Shown here in pieces: positions 8,803-20,317 of a stretch of DNA of 64,000 nucleotides. The notes below the pieces were generated by a model, which had not been told where the DNA came from, made no database searches, and saw only the letters and a list, made by a program, of their open reading frames with translations. How positions within the stretch are numbered: position 1 is the first letter of the stretch; the number at the start of each line of letters is the position of its first letter. This DNA is from Heracleum sosnowskyi (taxonomy: Eukaryota; Streptophyta; Magnoliopsida; Apiales; Apiaceae): NCBI GenBank assembly GCA_030848705.1, contig JAUIZM010000156.1, positions 1-64,000 on the forward strand, read 5' to 3'. A program made the position numbers and the translations under genes.

Positions 8803-10123
8803 CACGTGACAAAAAAATCGGAAGAAAAACGTCGGGAACCTCGTTTTTTGAGCGCGTGAAAATGCCAGTGAAACCAGTTTTTGGCCAAAAAGTGGGTTTT
8901 TGCCCATTTTCGGGGGTCGAAAAAACCCATTTCCGGAAATGAAATTTCGCATTTTTTGGTTCGTACGTCCATTTTGTACCTCTATTTTAGCACGTGACAA
9001 AAAAAATCGGAAGAAAAATGTCGGGAACCTCGTTTTTTGAGCGCGTGAAAATGCCAGTGAAACCATTTTTGGGCCAAAAAGTGGGTTTTTGCCCATTTTC
9101 GGGGGTCGAAAAAAACCCATTTCCGGAAATGAAATTTCACTTTTTTTGGTCCGTACGTCCATTTTTTACCTCTATTTTAGCACGTGACAAAAAAAATCGG
9201 AAGAAAAATGTCGGGAACCTCATTTTTTGAGCGCGTGAAAATGCCCGTGAAACCAGTTTTGGGCCAAAAAGTGGGTTTTTCCCATTTTCGGGGGTCGAAA
9301 AAACCCATTTCCGGAAATGAAATTTCGCGTTTTTTGGTCCGTACGTACATTTTTTACCTCTATTTTAGCACGTGACAAAAAAAATCGGAAGAAAAATGTG
9401 GGGAACCTCGTTTTTTGAGCGCGTGAAAATGCCCGTGAAACCAGTTTTGGGCCAAAAAGTGGGTTTTTGCCCATTTTCGGGGGTCGAAAAAACCCATTTC
9501 CGGAAATGAAATTTCGCATTTTTTGGTTCGTACGTCCATTTTGTACCTCTATTTTAGCACGTGACAAAAAAAATCGGAAGAAAAATGTCGGGAACCTCGT
9601 TTTTTGAGCGCGTGAAAATGCCAGTGAAACCATTTTTGGGCCAAAAAGTGGGTTTTTGCCCATTTTCGGGGGTCGAAAAAACCCATTTCCGGAAATGAAA
9701 TTTCACTTTTTTTGGTCCGTACGTCCATTTTTTACCTCTATTTTAGCACGTGACAAAAAAAATCGGAAGAAAAATGTCGGGAACCTCATTTTTTGAGCGC
9801 GTGAAAATGCCCGTGAAACCAGTTTTGGGCCAAAAAGTGGGTTTTTCCCATTTTCGGGGGTCGAAAAAACCCATTTCCGGAAATGAAATTTCGCGTTTTT
9901 TTGGTCCGTACGTACATTTTTTACCTCTATTTTAGCACGTGACAAAAAAAATCGGAAGAAAAATGTGGGGAACCTCGTTTTTTGAGCGCGTGAAAATGCC
10001 CGTGAAACCAGTTTTGGGCCAAAAAGTGGGTTTTTCCCATTTTCGGGGGTCGAAAAAACCCATTTCCGGAAATGAAATTTCGCGTTTTTTGGTCCGTACG
10101 TACATTTTTTACCTCTATTTTAG
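8803..10123 (+). repeat. HOR block B, copy 3, truncated after b7 (seven monomers)
   Basis: Classes b1 to b7 are present and b8-b10 are missing. The b7 monomer, ending in the GTACGTAC tail, is joined directly to the A7 monomer opening block E copy 2 at 10,124. This is a recombination junction compared with the complete copies at 5,016 and 11,447. Confidence 0.85.
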
Positions 10124-11446
10124 CACGTGACAAAAAAATCGGAAGAAAAACGTCGGGAACCTCGTTTTTTGAGCGCGTGAAAATGCCAGTGAAACCAGTT
10201 TTTGGCCAAAAAGTGGGTTTTTGCCCATTTTCGGGGGTCGAAAAAACCCATTTCCGGAAATGAAATTTCGCATTTTTTGGTTCGTACGTCCATTTTGTAC
10301 CTCTATTTTAGCACGTGACAAAAAAAATCGGAAGAAAAATGTCGGGAACCTCGTTTTTTGAGCGCGTGAAAATGCCAGTGAAACCATTTTTGGGCCAAAA
10401 AGTGGGTTTTTTTCCCATTTTCGGGGGTCGAAAAAACCCATTTCCGGAAATGAAATTTCGCTTTTTTTGGTCCGTACGTCCATTTTGTACCTCTATTTTA
10501 GCACGTGACAAAAAAAATCGGAAGAAAAATGTCGGGAACCTCGTTTTTTGAGCGCGTGAAAATGCTAGTGAAACCAGTTTTGGGCCAAAAAGTGGGTTTT
10601 TTTCCCATTTTCGGGGGTCGAAAAAACCCATTTCCGGAAATGAAATTTCGCGTTTTTTGGTCCGTACGTCCATTTTTTACCTCTATTTTAGCACGTGACA
10701 AAAAAAATCAGAAGAAAAATGTCGGGAACCTCGTTTTTTGAGCGCGTGAAAATGCCCGTGAAACCAGTTTTGGGCCAAAAAGTGGGTTTTTCCCATTTTC
10801 GGGGGTCGAAAAAACCCATTTCCGGAAATGAAATTTTGCGTTTTTTGGTCCGTACGTACATTTTTTACCTCTATTTTAGCACGTGACATAAAAAATCGGA
10901 AGAAAAATGTAGGGAACCTCGTTTTTTGAGCCCGTTAAAATGCCAGTGAAACCAGTTTTGGGCCAAAAAGTGGGTTTTTTCCCATTTTCGGGGGTCGAAA
11001 AAACCCATTTCCGGAAATGAAATTTCACGTTTTTTGGTCCGTACGTCCATTTTGTACCTCTATTTTAGCACGTGACAAAAAAAATCGGAAGAAAAATGTC
11101 GGGAACCTCGTTTTTTGAGCGCGTGAAAATGCCAGTGAAACCATTTTTGGGCCAAAAAGTGGGTTTTTTCCCATTTTCGGGGGTCGAAAAAACCCATTTC
11201 CGGAAATGAAATTTCGCTTTTTTTGGTCCGTACGTCCATTTTGTACCTCTATTTTAGCACGTGACAAAAAAAATCGGAAGAAAAATGTCGGGAACCTAGT
11301 TTTTTGAGCGGGTGAAAATGCCAGTGAAACCAGTTTTTGGCCAAAAAGTGGGTTTTTTCCCATTTTCGGGGGTCGAAAAAACCCATTTCCGGAAATGAAA
11401 TTTGGCGTTTTTTGGTCCGTACGTCCATTTTTTACCTCTATTTTAG
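10124..11446 (+). repeat. Seven-monomer block E, copy 2 (1,323 bp)
   Basis: It has the same seven classes as 7,474-8,802, including the rare GCTAGTG, ATCAGAAG and GCCCGTT markers, but normal homopolymer lengths in most places. Confidence 0.85.
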
Positions 11447-13332
11447 CACGTGACAAAAAAATCGGAAGAAAAACGTCGGGAACCTCGTTTTTTGAGCGCG
11501 TGAAAATGCCAGTGAAACCAGTTTTTGGCCAAAAAGTGGGTTTTTGCCCATTTTCGGGGGTCGAAAAAACCCATTTCCGGAAATGAAATTTCGCATTTTT
11601 TGGTTCGTACGTCCATTTTGTACCTCTATTTTAGCACGTGACAAAAAAAATCGGAAGAAAAATGTCGGGAACCTCGTTTTTTGAGCGCGTGAAAATGCCA
11701 GTGAAACCATTTTTGGGCCAAAAAGTGGGTTTTTGCCCATTTTCGGGGGTCGAAAAAACCCATTTCCGGAAATGAAATTTCACTTTTTTTGGTCCGTACG
11801 TCCATTTTTTACCTCTATTTTAGCACGTGACAAAAAAAATCGGAAGAAAAATGTCGGGAACCTCATTTTTTGAGCGCGTGAAAATGCCCGTGAAACCAGT
11901 TTTGGGCCAAAAAGTGGGTTTTTCCCATTTTCGGGGGTCGAAAAAACCCATTTCCGGAAATGAAATTTCGCGTTTTTTGGTCCGTACGTACATTTTTTAC
12001 CTCTATTTTAGCACGTGACAAAAAAAATCGGAAGAAAAATGTGGGGAACCTCGTTTTTTGAGCGCGTGAAAATGCCCGTGAAACCAGTTTTGGGCCAAAA
12101 AGTGGGTTTTTGCCCATTTTCGGGGGTCGAAAAAACCCATTTCCGGAAATGAAATTTCGCATTTTTTGGTTCGTACGTCCATTTTGTACCTCTATTTTAG
12201 CACGTGACAAAAAAAATCGGAAGAAAAATGTCGGGAACCTCGTTTTTTGAGCGCGTGAAAATGCCAGTGAAACCATTTTTGGGCCAAAAAGTGGGTTTTT
12301 GCCCATTTTCGGGGGTCGAAAAAACCCATTTCCGGAAATGAAATTTCACTTTTTTTGGTCCGTACGTCCATTTTTTACCTCTATTTTAGCACGTGACAAA
12401 AAAAATCGGAAGAAAAATGTCGGGAACCTCATTTTTTGAGCGCGTGAAAATGCCCGTGAAACCAGTTTTGGGCCAAAAAGTGGGTTTTTCCCATTTTCGG
12501 GGGTCGAAAAAACCCATTTCCGGAAATGAAATTTCGCGTTTTTTGGTCCGTACGTACATTTTTTACCTCTATTTTAGCACGTGACAAAAAAAATCGGAAG
12601 AAAAATGTGGGGAACCTCGTTTTTTGAGCGCGTGAAAATGCCCGTGAAACCAGTTTTGGGCCAAAAAGTGGGTTTTTCCCATTTTCGGGGGTCGAAAAAA
12701 CCCATTTCCGGAAATGAAATTTCGCGTTTTTTGGTCCGTACGTACATTTTTTACCTCTATTTTAGCACGTGACATAAAAAATCGGAAGAAAAATGTAGGG
12801 AACCTCGTTTTTTGAGCGCGTTAAAATGCCAGTGAAACCAGTTTTGGGCCAAAAAGTGGGTTTTTTCCCATTTTCGGGGGTCGAAAAAACCCATTTCCGG
12901 AAATGAAATTTCACGTTTTTTGGTCCGTACGTCCATTTTGCACCTCTATTTTAGCACGTGACAAAAAAAATCGGAAGAAAAATGTCGGGAACCTCGTTTT
13001 TTGAGCGCGTGAAAATGCCAGTGAAACCATTTTTGGGCCAAAAAGTGGGTTTTTTCCCATTTTCGGGGGTCGAAAAAACCCATTTCCGGAAATGAAATTT
13101 CGCTTTTTTTGGTCCGTACGTCCATTTTGTACCTCTATTTTAGCACGTGACAAAAAAAATTGGAAGAAAAATGTCGGGAACCTAGTTTTTTGAGCGGGTG
13201 AAAATGCCAGTGAAACCAGTTTTTGGCCAAAAAGTGGGTTTTTTCCCATTTTCGGGGGTCGAAAAAACCCATTTCCGGAAATGAAATTTGGCGTTTTTTG
13301 GTCCGTACGTCCATTTTTTACCTCTATTTTAG
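11447..13332 (+). repeat. HOR block B, copy 4 (complete, 1,886 bp)
   Basis: This is the cleanest full copy of b1-b10 and the best reference for the block. It begins the second B-C-C-C-D cycle, matching the one at the window start. Confidence 0.9.
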
Positions 13333-14087
13333 CACGTGACAAAAAAATCGGAAGAAAAATGTCGGGAACCTCGTTTTTTGAGCGCGTGAAAATGCCAGTG
13401 AAACCAGTTTTTGGCCAAAAAGTGGGTTTTTGCCCATTTTCGGGGGTCGAAAAAACCCATTTCCGGAAATGAAATTTCGCATTTTTTGGTTCATACGTCC
13501 ATTTTGTACCTCTATTTTAGCACGTGACAAAAAAAATCGGAAGAAAAATGTCGGGAACCTCGTTTTTTGAGCGCGTGAAAATGCCAGTGAAACCATTTTT
13601 GGGCCAAAAAGTGGGTTTTTGCCCATTTTCGGGGGTCGAAAAAACCCATTTCCGGAAATGAAATTTCACTTTTTTTGGTCCGTACGTCAATTTTGTACCT
13701 CTATTTTAGCACGTGGCAAAAAAAATCGGAATAAAAACGTCGGGAACCTCGTTTTTTGAGCGGGTGAAAATGCCAGTGAAACCAGTTTTTGGCCAAAGAG
13801 TGGGTTTTTTCCCATTTTCGGGGGTCGAAAAAACCCATTTCCGGAAATGAAATTTGGCGTTTTTTGGTCCGTACGTCCATTTTGTACCTCTATTTTAGCA
13901 TGTGACAAAAAAAATCGAAAGAAAAATGTCGGGAACCTCGTTTTTTGAGCGCGTGAAAATGCCAGTGAAACCAATTTTGGGCCAAAAAGTGGGTTTTTTC
14001 CCATTTTCGGGGGTCGAAAAAACCCATTTCCGGAAATGAAATTTGGCGTTTTTTGGTCCGTACGTCCATTTTTTACCTCTATTTTAG
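13333..14087 (+). repeat. Tetramer HOR C, second array, unit 1 (755 bp)
   Basis: It corresponds to 1,807-2,561 at an offset of 11,526 bp, with the same four classes and the same CATGTG and CAAAGAG markers. Confidence 0.9.
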
Positions 14088-14842
14088 CACGTGACAAAAA
14101 AATCGGAAGAAAAATGTCGGGAACCTCGTTTTTTGAGCGCGTGAAAATGCCAGTGAAACCAGTTTTTGGCCAAAAAGTGGGTTTTTGCCCATTTTCGGGG
14201 GTCGAAAAAACCCATTTCCGGAAATGAAATTTCGCATTTTTTGGTTCATACGTCCATTTTGTACCTCTATTTTAGCACGTGACAAAAAAAATCGGAAGAA
14301 AAATGTCGGGAACCTCGTTTTTTGAGCGCGTGAAAATGCCAGTGAAACCATTTTTGGGCCAAAAAGTGGGTTTTTGCCCATTTTCGGGGGTCGAAAAAAC
14401 CCATTTCCGGAAATGAAATTTCACTTTTTTTGGTCCGTACGTCAATTTTGTACCTCTATTTTAGCACGTGGCAAAAAAAATCGGAATAAAAACGTCGGGA
14501 ACCTCGTTTTTTGAGCGGGTGAAAATGCCAGTGAAACCAGTTTTTGGCCAAAGAGTGGGTTTTTTCCCATTTTCGGGGGTCGAAAAAACCCATTTCCGGA
14601 AATGAAATTTGGCGTTTTTTGGTCCGTACATCCATTTTGTACCTCTATTTTAGCATGTGACAAAAAAAATCGAAAGAAAAATGTCGGGAACCTCGTTTTT
14701 TGAGCGCGTGAAAATGCCAGTGAAACCAATTTTGGGCCAAAAAGTGGGTTTTTTCCCATTTTCGGGGGTCGAAAAAACCCATTTCCGGAAATGAAATTTG
14801 GCGTTTTTTGGTCCGTACGTCCATTTTTTACCTCTATTTTAG
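14088..14842 (+). repeat. Tetramer HOR C, second array, unit 2 (755 bp)
   Basis: It corresponds to 2,562-3,316. A private change is CCGTACATCC (near 14,629) in the c2 monomer. GCGGGTG is kept where the first-array unit 2 has GCGCGTG. Confidence 0.9.
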
Positions 14843-15596
14843 CACGTGACAAAAAAATCGGAAGAAAAATGTCGGGAACCTCGTTTTTTGAGCGCGTGAA
14901 AATGCCAGTGAAACCAGTTTTTGGCCAAAAAGTGGGTTTTTGCCCATTTTCGGGGGTCGAAAAAACCCATTTCCGGAAATGAAATTTCGCATTTTTTGGT
15001 TCATACGTCCATTTTGTACCTCTATTTTAGCACGTGACAAAAAAAATCGGAAGAAAAATGTCGGGAACCTCGTTTTTTGAGCGCGTGAAAATGCCAGTGA
15101 AACCATTTTTGGGCCAAAAAGTGGGTTTTTGCCCATTTTCGGGGGTCGAAAAAACCCATTTCCGGAAATGAAATTTCACTTTTTTTGGTCCGTACGTCAA
15201 TTTTGTACCTCTATTTTAGCACGTGGCAAAAAAAATCGGAATAAAAACGTCGGGAACCTCGTTTTTTGAGCGGGTGAAAATGCCAGTGAAACCAGTTTTT
15301 GGCCAAAGAGTGGGTTTTTTCCCATTTTCGGGGGTCGAAAAAACCCATTTCCGGAAATGAAATTTGGCGTTTTTTGGTCCGTACGTCCATTTTGTACCTC
15401 TATTTTAGCATGTGACAAAAAAAATCGAAAGAAAAATGTCGGGAACCTCGTTTTTTGAGCGCGTGAAAATGCCAGTGAAACCAATTTTGGGCCAAAAAGT
15501 GGGTTTTTCCCATTTTCGGGGGTCGAAAAAACCCATTTCCGGAAATGAAATTTCACTTTTTTTGGTCCGTACGTCCATTTTGTACCTCTATTTTAG
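14843..15596 (+). repeat. Tetramer HOR C, second array, unit 3
   Basis: It corresponds to 3,506-4,259, now at an offset of 11,337 bp because the stray monomer of the first array is absent here. The last monomer has the same changed CAC tail. Confidence 0.9.
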
Positions 15597-16352
15597 CACG
15601 TGACAAAACAAATCGGAAGAAAAATGTCGGGAACCTCGTTTTTTGAGCGGGTGAAAATGCCAGTGAAACCAGTTTTTGGCCAAAAAGTGGGTTTTTTTCC
15701 AATTTTCGGGGGTCGAAAAAACCCATTTCCAGAAATGAAATTTGGCGTTTTTTGGTCCGTACGTCCATTTTTTACCTCTATTTTAGCACGTGACAAAAAA
15801 AATCGGAAGAAAAATGTAGGGAACCTCGTTTTTTGAGCGCGTTAAAATGCCAGTGAAACCAGTTTTGGGCCAAAAAGTGGGTTTTTTCCCCTTTTCGGGG
15901 GTCGAAAAAACCCATTTCCGGAAATGAAATTTCGCGTTTTTTGGTCCGTACGTCCATTTTGTACCTCTATTTTAGCACGTGACAAAAAAAATCGAAAGAA
16001 AAATGTCGGGAACCTCGTTTTTTGAGCGCGTGAAAATGCCAGTGAAACCATTTTTGGGCCAAAAAGTGGGTTTTTGCCCATTTTCGGGGGTCGAAAAAAC
16101 CCATTTCCGGAAATGAAATTTCACTTTTTTTGGTCCGTACGTCCATTTTGTACCTCTATTTTAGCACGTGACAAAAAAATCGGAATAAAAACGTCGAGAA
16201 CCTCGTTTTTTGAGCGGGTGAAAATGCCAGTGAAACCAGTTTTTGGCCAAAAAGTGGGTTTTTTCCCATTTTCGGGGGTCGAAAAAACCCATTTCCGGAA
16301 ATGAAATTTGGCGTTTTTTGGTCCGTACGTCCATTTTTTACCTCTATTTTAG
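15597..16352 (+). repeat. Block D, copy 2
   Basis: It matches 4,260-5,015 class by class, including the CCAATTTTCGG, CCCCTTTTCGG and GTCGAG markers. Confidence 0.9.
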
Positions 16353-18050
16353 CACGTGACAAAAAAATCGGAAGAAAAACGTCGGGAACCTCGTTTTTTG
16401 AGCGCGTGAAAATGCCAGTGAAACCAGTTTTTGGCCAAAAAGTGGGTTTTTGCCCATTTTCGGGGGTCGAAAAAACCCATTTCCGGAAATGAAATTTCGC
16501 ATTTTTTGGTTCGTACGTCCATTTTGTACCTCTATTTTAGCACGTGACAAAAAAAATCGGAAGAAAAATGTCGGGAACCTCGTTTTTTGAGCGCGTGAAA
16601 ATGCCAGTGAAACCATTTTTGGGCCAAAAAGTGGGTTTTTGCCCATTTTCGGGGGTCGAAAAAACCCATTTCCGGAAATGAAATTTCACTTTTTTTGGTC
16701 CGTACGTCCATTTTTTACCTCTATTTTAGCACGTGACAAAAAAAATCGGAAGAAAAATGTCGGGAACCTCATTTTTTGAGCGCGTGAAAATGCCCGTGAA
16801 ACCAGTTTTGGGCCAAAAAGTGGGTTTTTCCCATTTTCGGGGGTCGAAAAAACCCATTTCCGGAAATGAAATTTCGCGTTTTTTTGGTCCGTACGTACAT
16901 TTTTTACCTCTATTTTAGCACGTGACAAAAAAAATCGGAAGAAAAATGTGGGGAACCTCGTTTTTTGAGCGCGTGAAAATGCCCGTGAAACCAGTTTTGG
17001 GCCAAAAAGTGGGTTTTTGCCCATTTTCGGGGGTCGAAAAAACCCATTTCCGGAAATGAAATTTCGCATTTTTTGGTTCGTACGTCCATTTTGTACCTCT
17101 ATTTTAGCACGTGACAAAAAAAATCGGAAGAAAAATGTCGGGAACCTCGTTTTTTGAGCGCGTGAAAATGCCAGTGAAACCATTTTTGGGCCAAAAAGTG
17201 GGTTTTTGCCCATTTTCGGGGGTCGAAAAAACCCATTTCCGGAAATGAAATTTCACTTTTTTTGGTCCGTACGTCCATTTTTTACCTCTATTTTAGCACG
17301 TGACAAAAAAAATCGGAAGAAAAATGTCGGGAACCTCATTTTTTGAGCGCGTGAAAATGCCCGTGAAACCAGTTTTGGGCCAAAAAGTGGGTTTTTCCCA
17401 TTTTCGGGGGTCGAAAAAACCCATTTCCGGAAATGAAATTTCGCGTTTTTTGGTCCGTACGTACATTTTTTACCTCTATTTTAGCACGTGACAAAAAAAA
17501 TCGGAAGAAAAATGTGGGGAACCTCGTTTTTTGAGCGCGTGAAAATGCCCGTGAAACCAGTTTTGGGCCAAAAAGTGGGTTTTTCCCATTTTCGGGGGTC
17601 GAAAAAACCCATTTCCGGAAATGAAATTTCGCGTTTTTTGGTCCGTACGTACATTTTTTACCTCTATTTTAGCACGTGACATAAAAAATCGGAAGAAAAA
17701 TGTAGGGAACCTCATTTTTTGAGCGCGTTAAAATGCCAGTGAAACCAGTTTTGGGCCAAAAAGTGGGTTTTTTCCCATTTTCGGGGGTCGAAAAAACCCA
17801 TTTCCGGAAATGAAATTTCACGTTTTTTGGTCCGTACGTCCATTTTGTACCTCTATTTTAGCACGTGACAAAAAAAATCGGAAGAAAAATGTCGGGAACC
17901 TCGTTTTTTGAGCGCGTGAAAATGCCAGTGAAACCATTTTTGGGCCAAAAAGTGGGTTTTTTCCCATTTTCGGGGGTCGAAAAAACCCATTTCCGGAAAT
18001 GAAATTTCGCTTTTTTTGGTCCGTACGTCCATTTTGTACCTCTATTTTAG
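16353..18050 (+). repeat. HOR block B, copy 5 (b1-b9)
   Basis: Nine monomers match block B. The b8 monomer has CCTCA, shared with copy 2 (near 6,373), which supports a common origin of the 5.0-6.7 kb and 16.4-18.1 kb segments. The block passes into a hybrid monomer instead of a normal b10. Confidence 0.9.
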
Positions 18051-18239
18051 CACGTGACAAAAAAAATTGGAAGAAAAATGTCGGGAACCTAGTTTTTTGA
18101 GCGGGTGAAAATGCCAGTGAAACCAGTTTTTGGCCAAAAAGTGGGTTTTTGCCCATTTTCGGGGGTCGAAAAAACCCATTTCCGGAAATGAAATTTCGCA
18201 TTTTTTGGTTCATACGTCCATTTTGTACCTCTATTTTAG
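18051..18239 (+). repeat. Hybrid monomer b10/c1 (recombination junction)
   Basis: The left part has the b10 markers ATTGG, CCTAG and GCGGGTG. The right part has the c1 markers TTTTTGCCC, CGCAT tail and GGTTCATACG. The switch lies between the GGCC palindrome and TTTTTGCCC (about 18,129-18,151). In complete copies b10 and c1 are adjacent monomers, so one in-register exchange between neighbours removed exactly one repeat. Confidence 0.85.
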
Positions 18240-18428
18240 CACGTGACAAAAAAAATCGGAAGAAAAATGTCGGGAACCTCGTTTTTTGAGCGCGTGAAAA
18301 TGCCAGTGAAACCATTTTTGGGCCAAAAAGTGGGTTTTTGCCCATTTTCGGGGGTCGAAAAAACCCATTTCCGGAAATGAAATTTCACTTTTTTTGGTCC
18401 GTACGTCAATTTTGTACCTCTATTTTAG
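18240..18428 (+). repeat. Single c-type monomer after the junction
   Basis: It has CCATTTTT, TTTTTGCCC, a CAC tail and CGTCAATTTTG, the second class of tetramer C. It continues the C order started by the hybrid monomer. Confidence 0.8.
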
Positions 18429-19373
18429 CACGTGGCAAAAAAAATCGGAATAAAAACGTCGGGAACCTCGTTTTTTGAGCGGGTGAAAATGCCAGTGAAA
18501 CCAGTTTTTGGCCAAAGAGTGGGTTTTTTCCCATTTTCGGGGGTCGAAAAAACCCATTTCCGGAAATGAAATTTGGCGTTTTTTGGTCCGTACGTCCATT
18601 TTGTACCTCTATTTTAGCACGTGACAAAAAAAATCGAAAGAAAAATGTCGGGAACCTCGTTTTTTGAGCGCGTGAAAATGCCAGTGAAACCAATTTTGGG
18701 CCAAAAAGTGGGTTTTTCCCATTTTCGGGGGTCGAAAAAACCCATTTCCGGAAATGAAATTTCACTTTTTTTGGTCCGTACGTCCATTTTGTACCTCTAT
18801 TTTAGCACGTGACAAAACAAATCGGAAGAAAAATGTCGGGAACCTCGTTTTTTGAGCGGGTGAAAATGCCAGTGAAACCAGTTTTTGGCCAAAAAGTGGG
18901 TTTTTTTCCAATTTTCGGGGGTCGAAAAAACCCATTTCCAGAAATGAAATTTGGCGTTTTTTGGTCCGTACGTCCATTTTTTACCTCTATTTTAGCACGT
19001 GACAAAAAAAATCGGAAGAAAAATGTAGGGAACCTCGTTTTTTGAGCGCGTTAAAATGCCAGTGAAACCAGTTTTGGGCCAAAAAGTGGGTTTTTTCCCC
19101 TTTTCGGGGGTCGAAAAAACCCATTTCCGGAAATGAAATTTCGCGTTTTTTGGTCCGTACGTCCATTTTGTACCTCTATTTTAGCACGTGACAAAAAAAA
19201 TCGAAAGAAAAATGTCGGGAACCTCGTTTTTTGAGCGCGTGAAAATGCCAGTGAAACCATTTTTGGGCCAAAAAGTGGGTTTTTGCCCATTTTCGGGGGT
19301 CGAAAAAACCCATTTCCGGAAATGAAATTTCACTTTTTTTGGTCCGTACGTCCATTTTGTACCTCTATTTTAG
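18429..19373 (+). repeat. Pentamer HOR, unit 1 (945 bp)
   Basis: The classes are: n1 (AATAAAAACG, GCGGGTG; here with CACGTGGC and CAAAGAG of c2), n2 (CCAATTTTGGG, TTTTTCCC, CAC tail), n3 (ACAAAACAAA, CCAATTTTCGG, CCAG), n4 (GTAGGG, GCGCGTT, CGCG tail), n5 (CGAAAG, CCATTTTT, CAC tail). The n2-n5 order equals the end of C plus block D, so the pentamer appears to be a local amplification of that segment. CACGTG is intact in n2, whereas its C relatives have CATGTG. Confidence 0.85.
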
Positions 19374-20317
19374 CACGTGACAAAAAAATCAGAATAAAAA
19401 CGTCGAGAACCTCGTTTTTTGAGCGGGTGAAAATGCCAGTGAAACCAGTTTTTGGCCAAAAAGTAGGTTTTTTCCCATTTTCGGGGGTCGAAAAAACCCA
19501 TTTCCGGAAATGAAATTTGGCGTTTTTTGGTCCGTACGTCCATTTTGTACCTCTATTTTAGCACGTGACAAAAAAAATCGGAAGAAAAATGTCGGGAACC
19601 TCGTTTTTTGAGCGCGTGAAAATGCCAGTGAAACCAATTTTGGGCCAAAAAGTGGGTTTTTCCCATTTTCGGGGGTCGAAAAAACCCATTTCCGGAAATG
19701 AAATTTCACTTTTTTTGGTCCGTACGTCCATTTTGTACCTCTATTTTAGCACGTGACAAAACAAATCGGAAGAAAAATGTCGGGAACCTCGTTTTTTGAG
19801 CGGGTGAAAATGCCAGTGAAACCAGTTTTTGGCCAAAAAGTGGGTTTTTTTCCAATTTTCGGGGGTCGAAAAAACCCATTTCCAGAAATGAAATTTCGCG
19901 TTTTTTGGTCCGTACGTCCATTTTTTACCTCTATTTTAGCACGTGACAAAAAAAATCGGAAGAAAAATGTAGGGAACCTCGTTTTTTGAGCGCGTTAAAA
20001 TGCCAGTGAAACCAGTTTTGGGCCAAAAAGTGGGTTTTTTCCCATTTTCGGGGGTCGAAAAAACCCATTTCCGGAAATGAAATTTCGCGTTTTTTGGTCC
20101 GTACGTCCATTTTGTACCTCTATTTTAGCACGTGACAAAAAAAATCGAAAGAAAAATGTCGGGAACCTCGTTTTTTGAGCGCGTGAAAATGCCAGTGAAA
20201 CCATTTTTGGGCCAAAAAGTGGGGTTTTGCCCATTTTCGGGGGTCGAAAAAACCCATTTCCGGAAATGAAATTTCACTTTTTTTGGTCCGTACGTCCATT
20301 TTGTACCTCTATTTTAG
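19374..20317 (+). repeat. Pentamer HOR, unit 2 (944 bp)
   Basis: It repeats n1-n5. n1 has ATCAGAATAAAAACGTCGAG (as d4) and a private AAGTAGG near 19,463. n3 ends in a CGCG instead of a GGCG tail. Confidence 0.85.
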
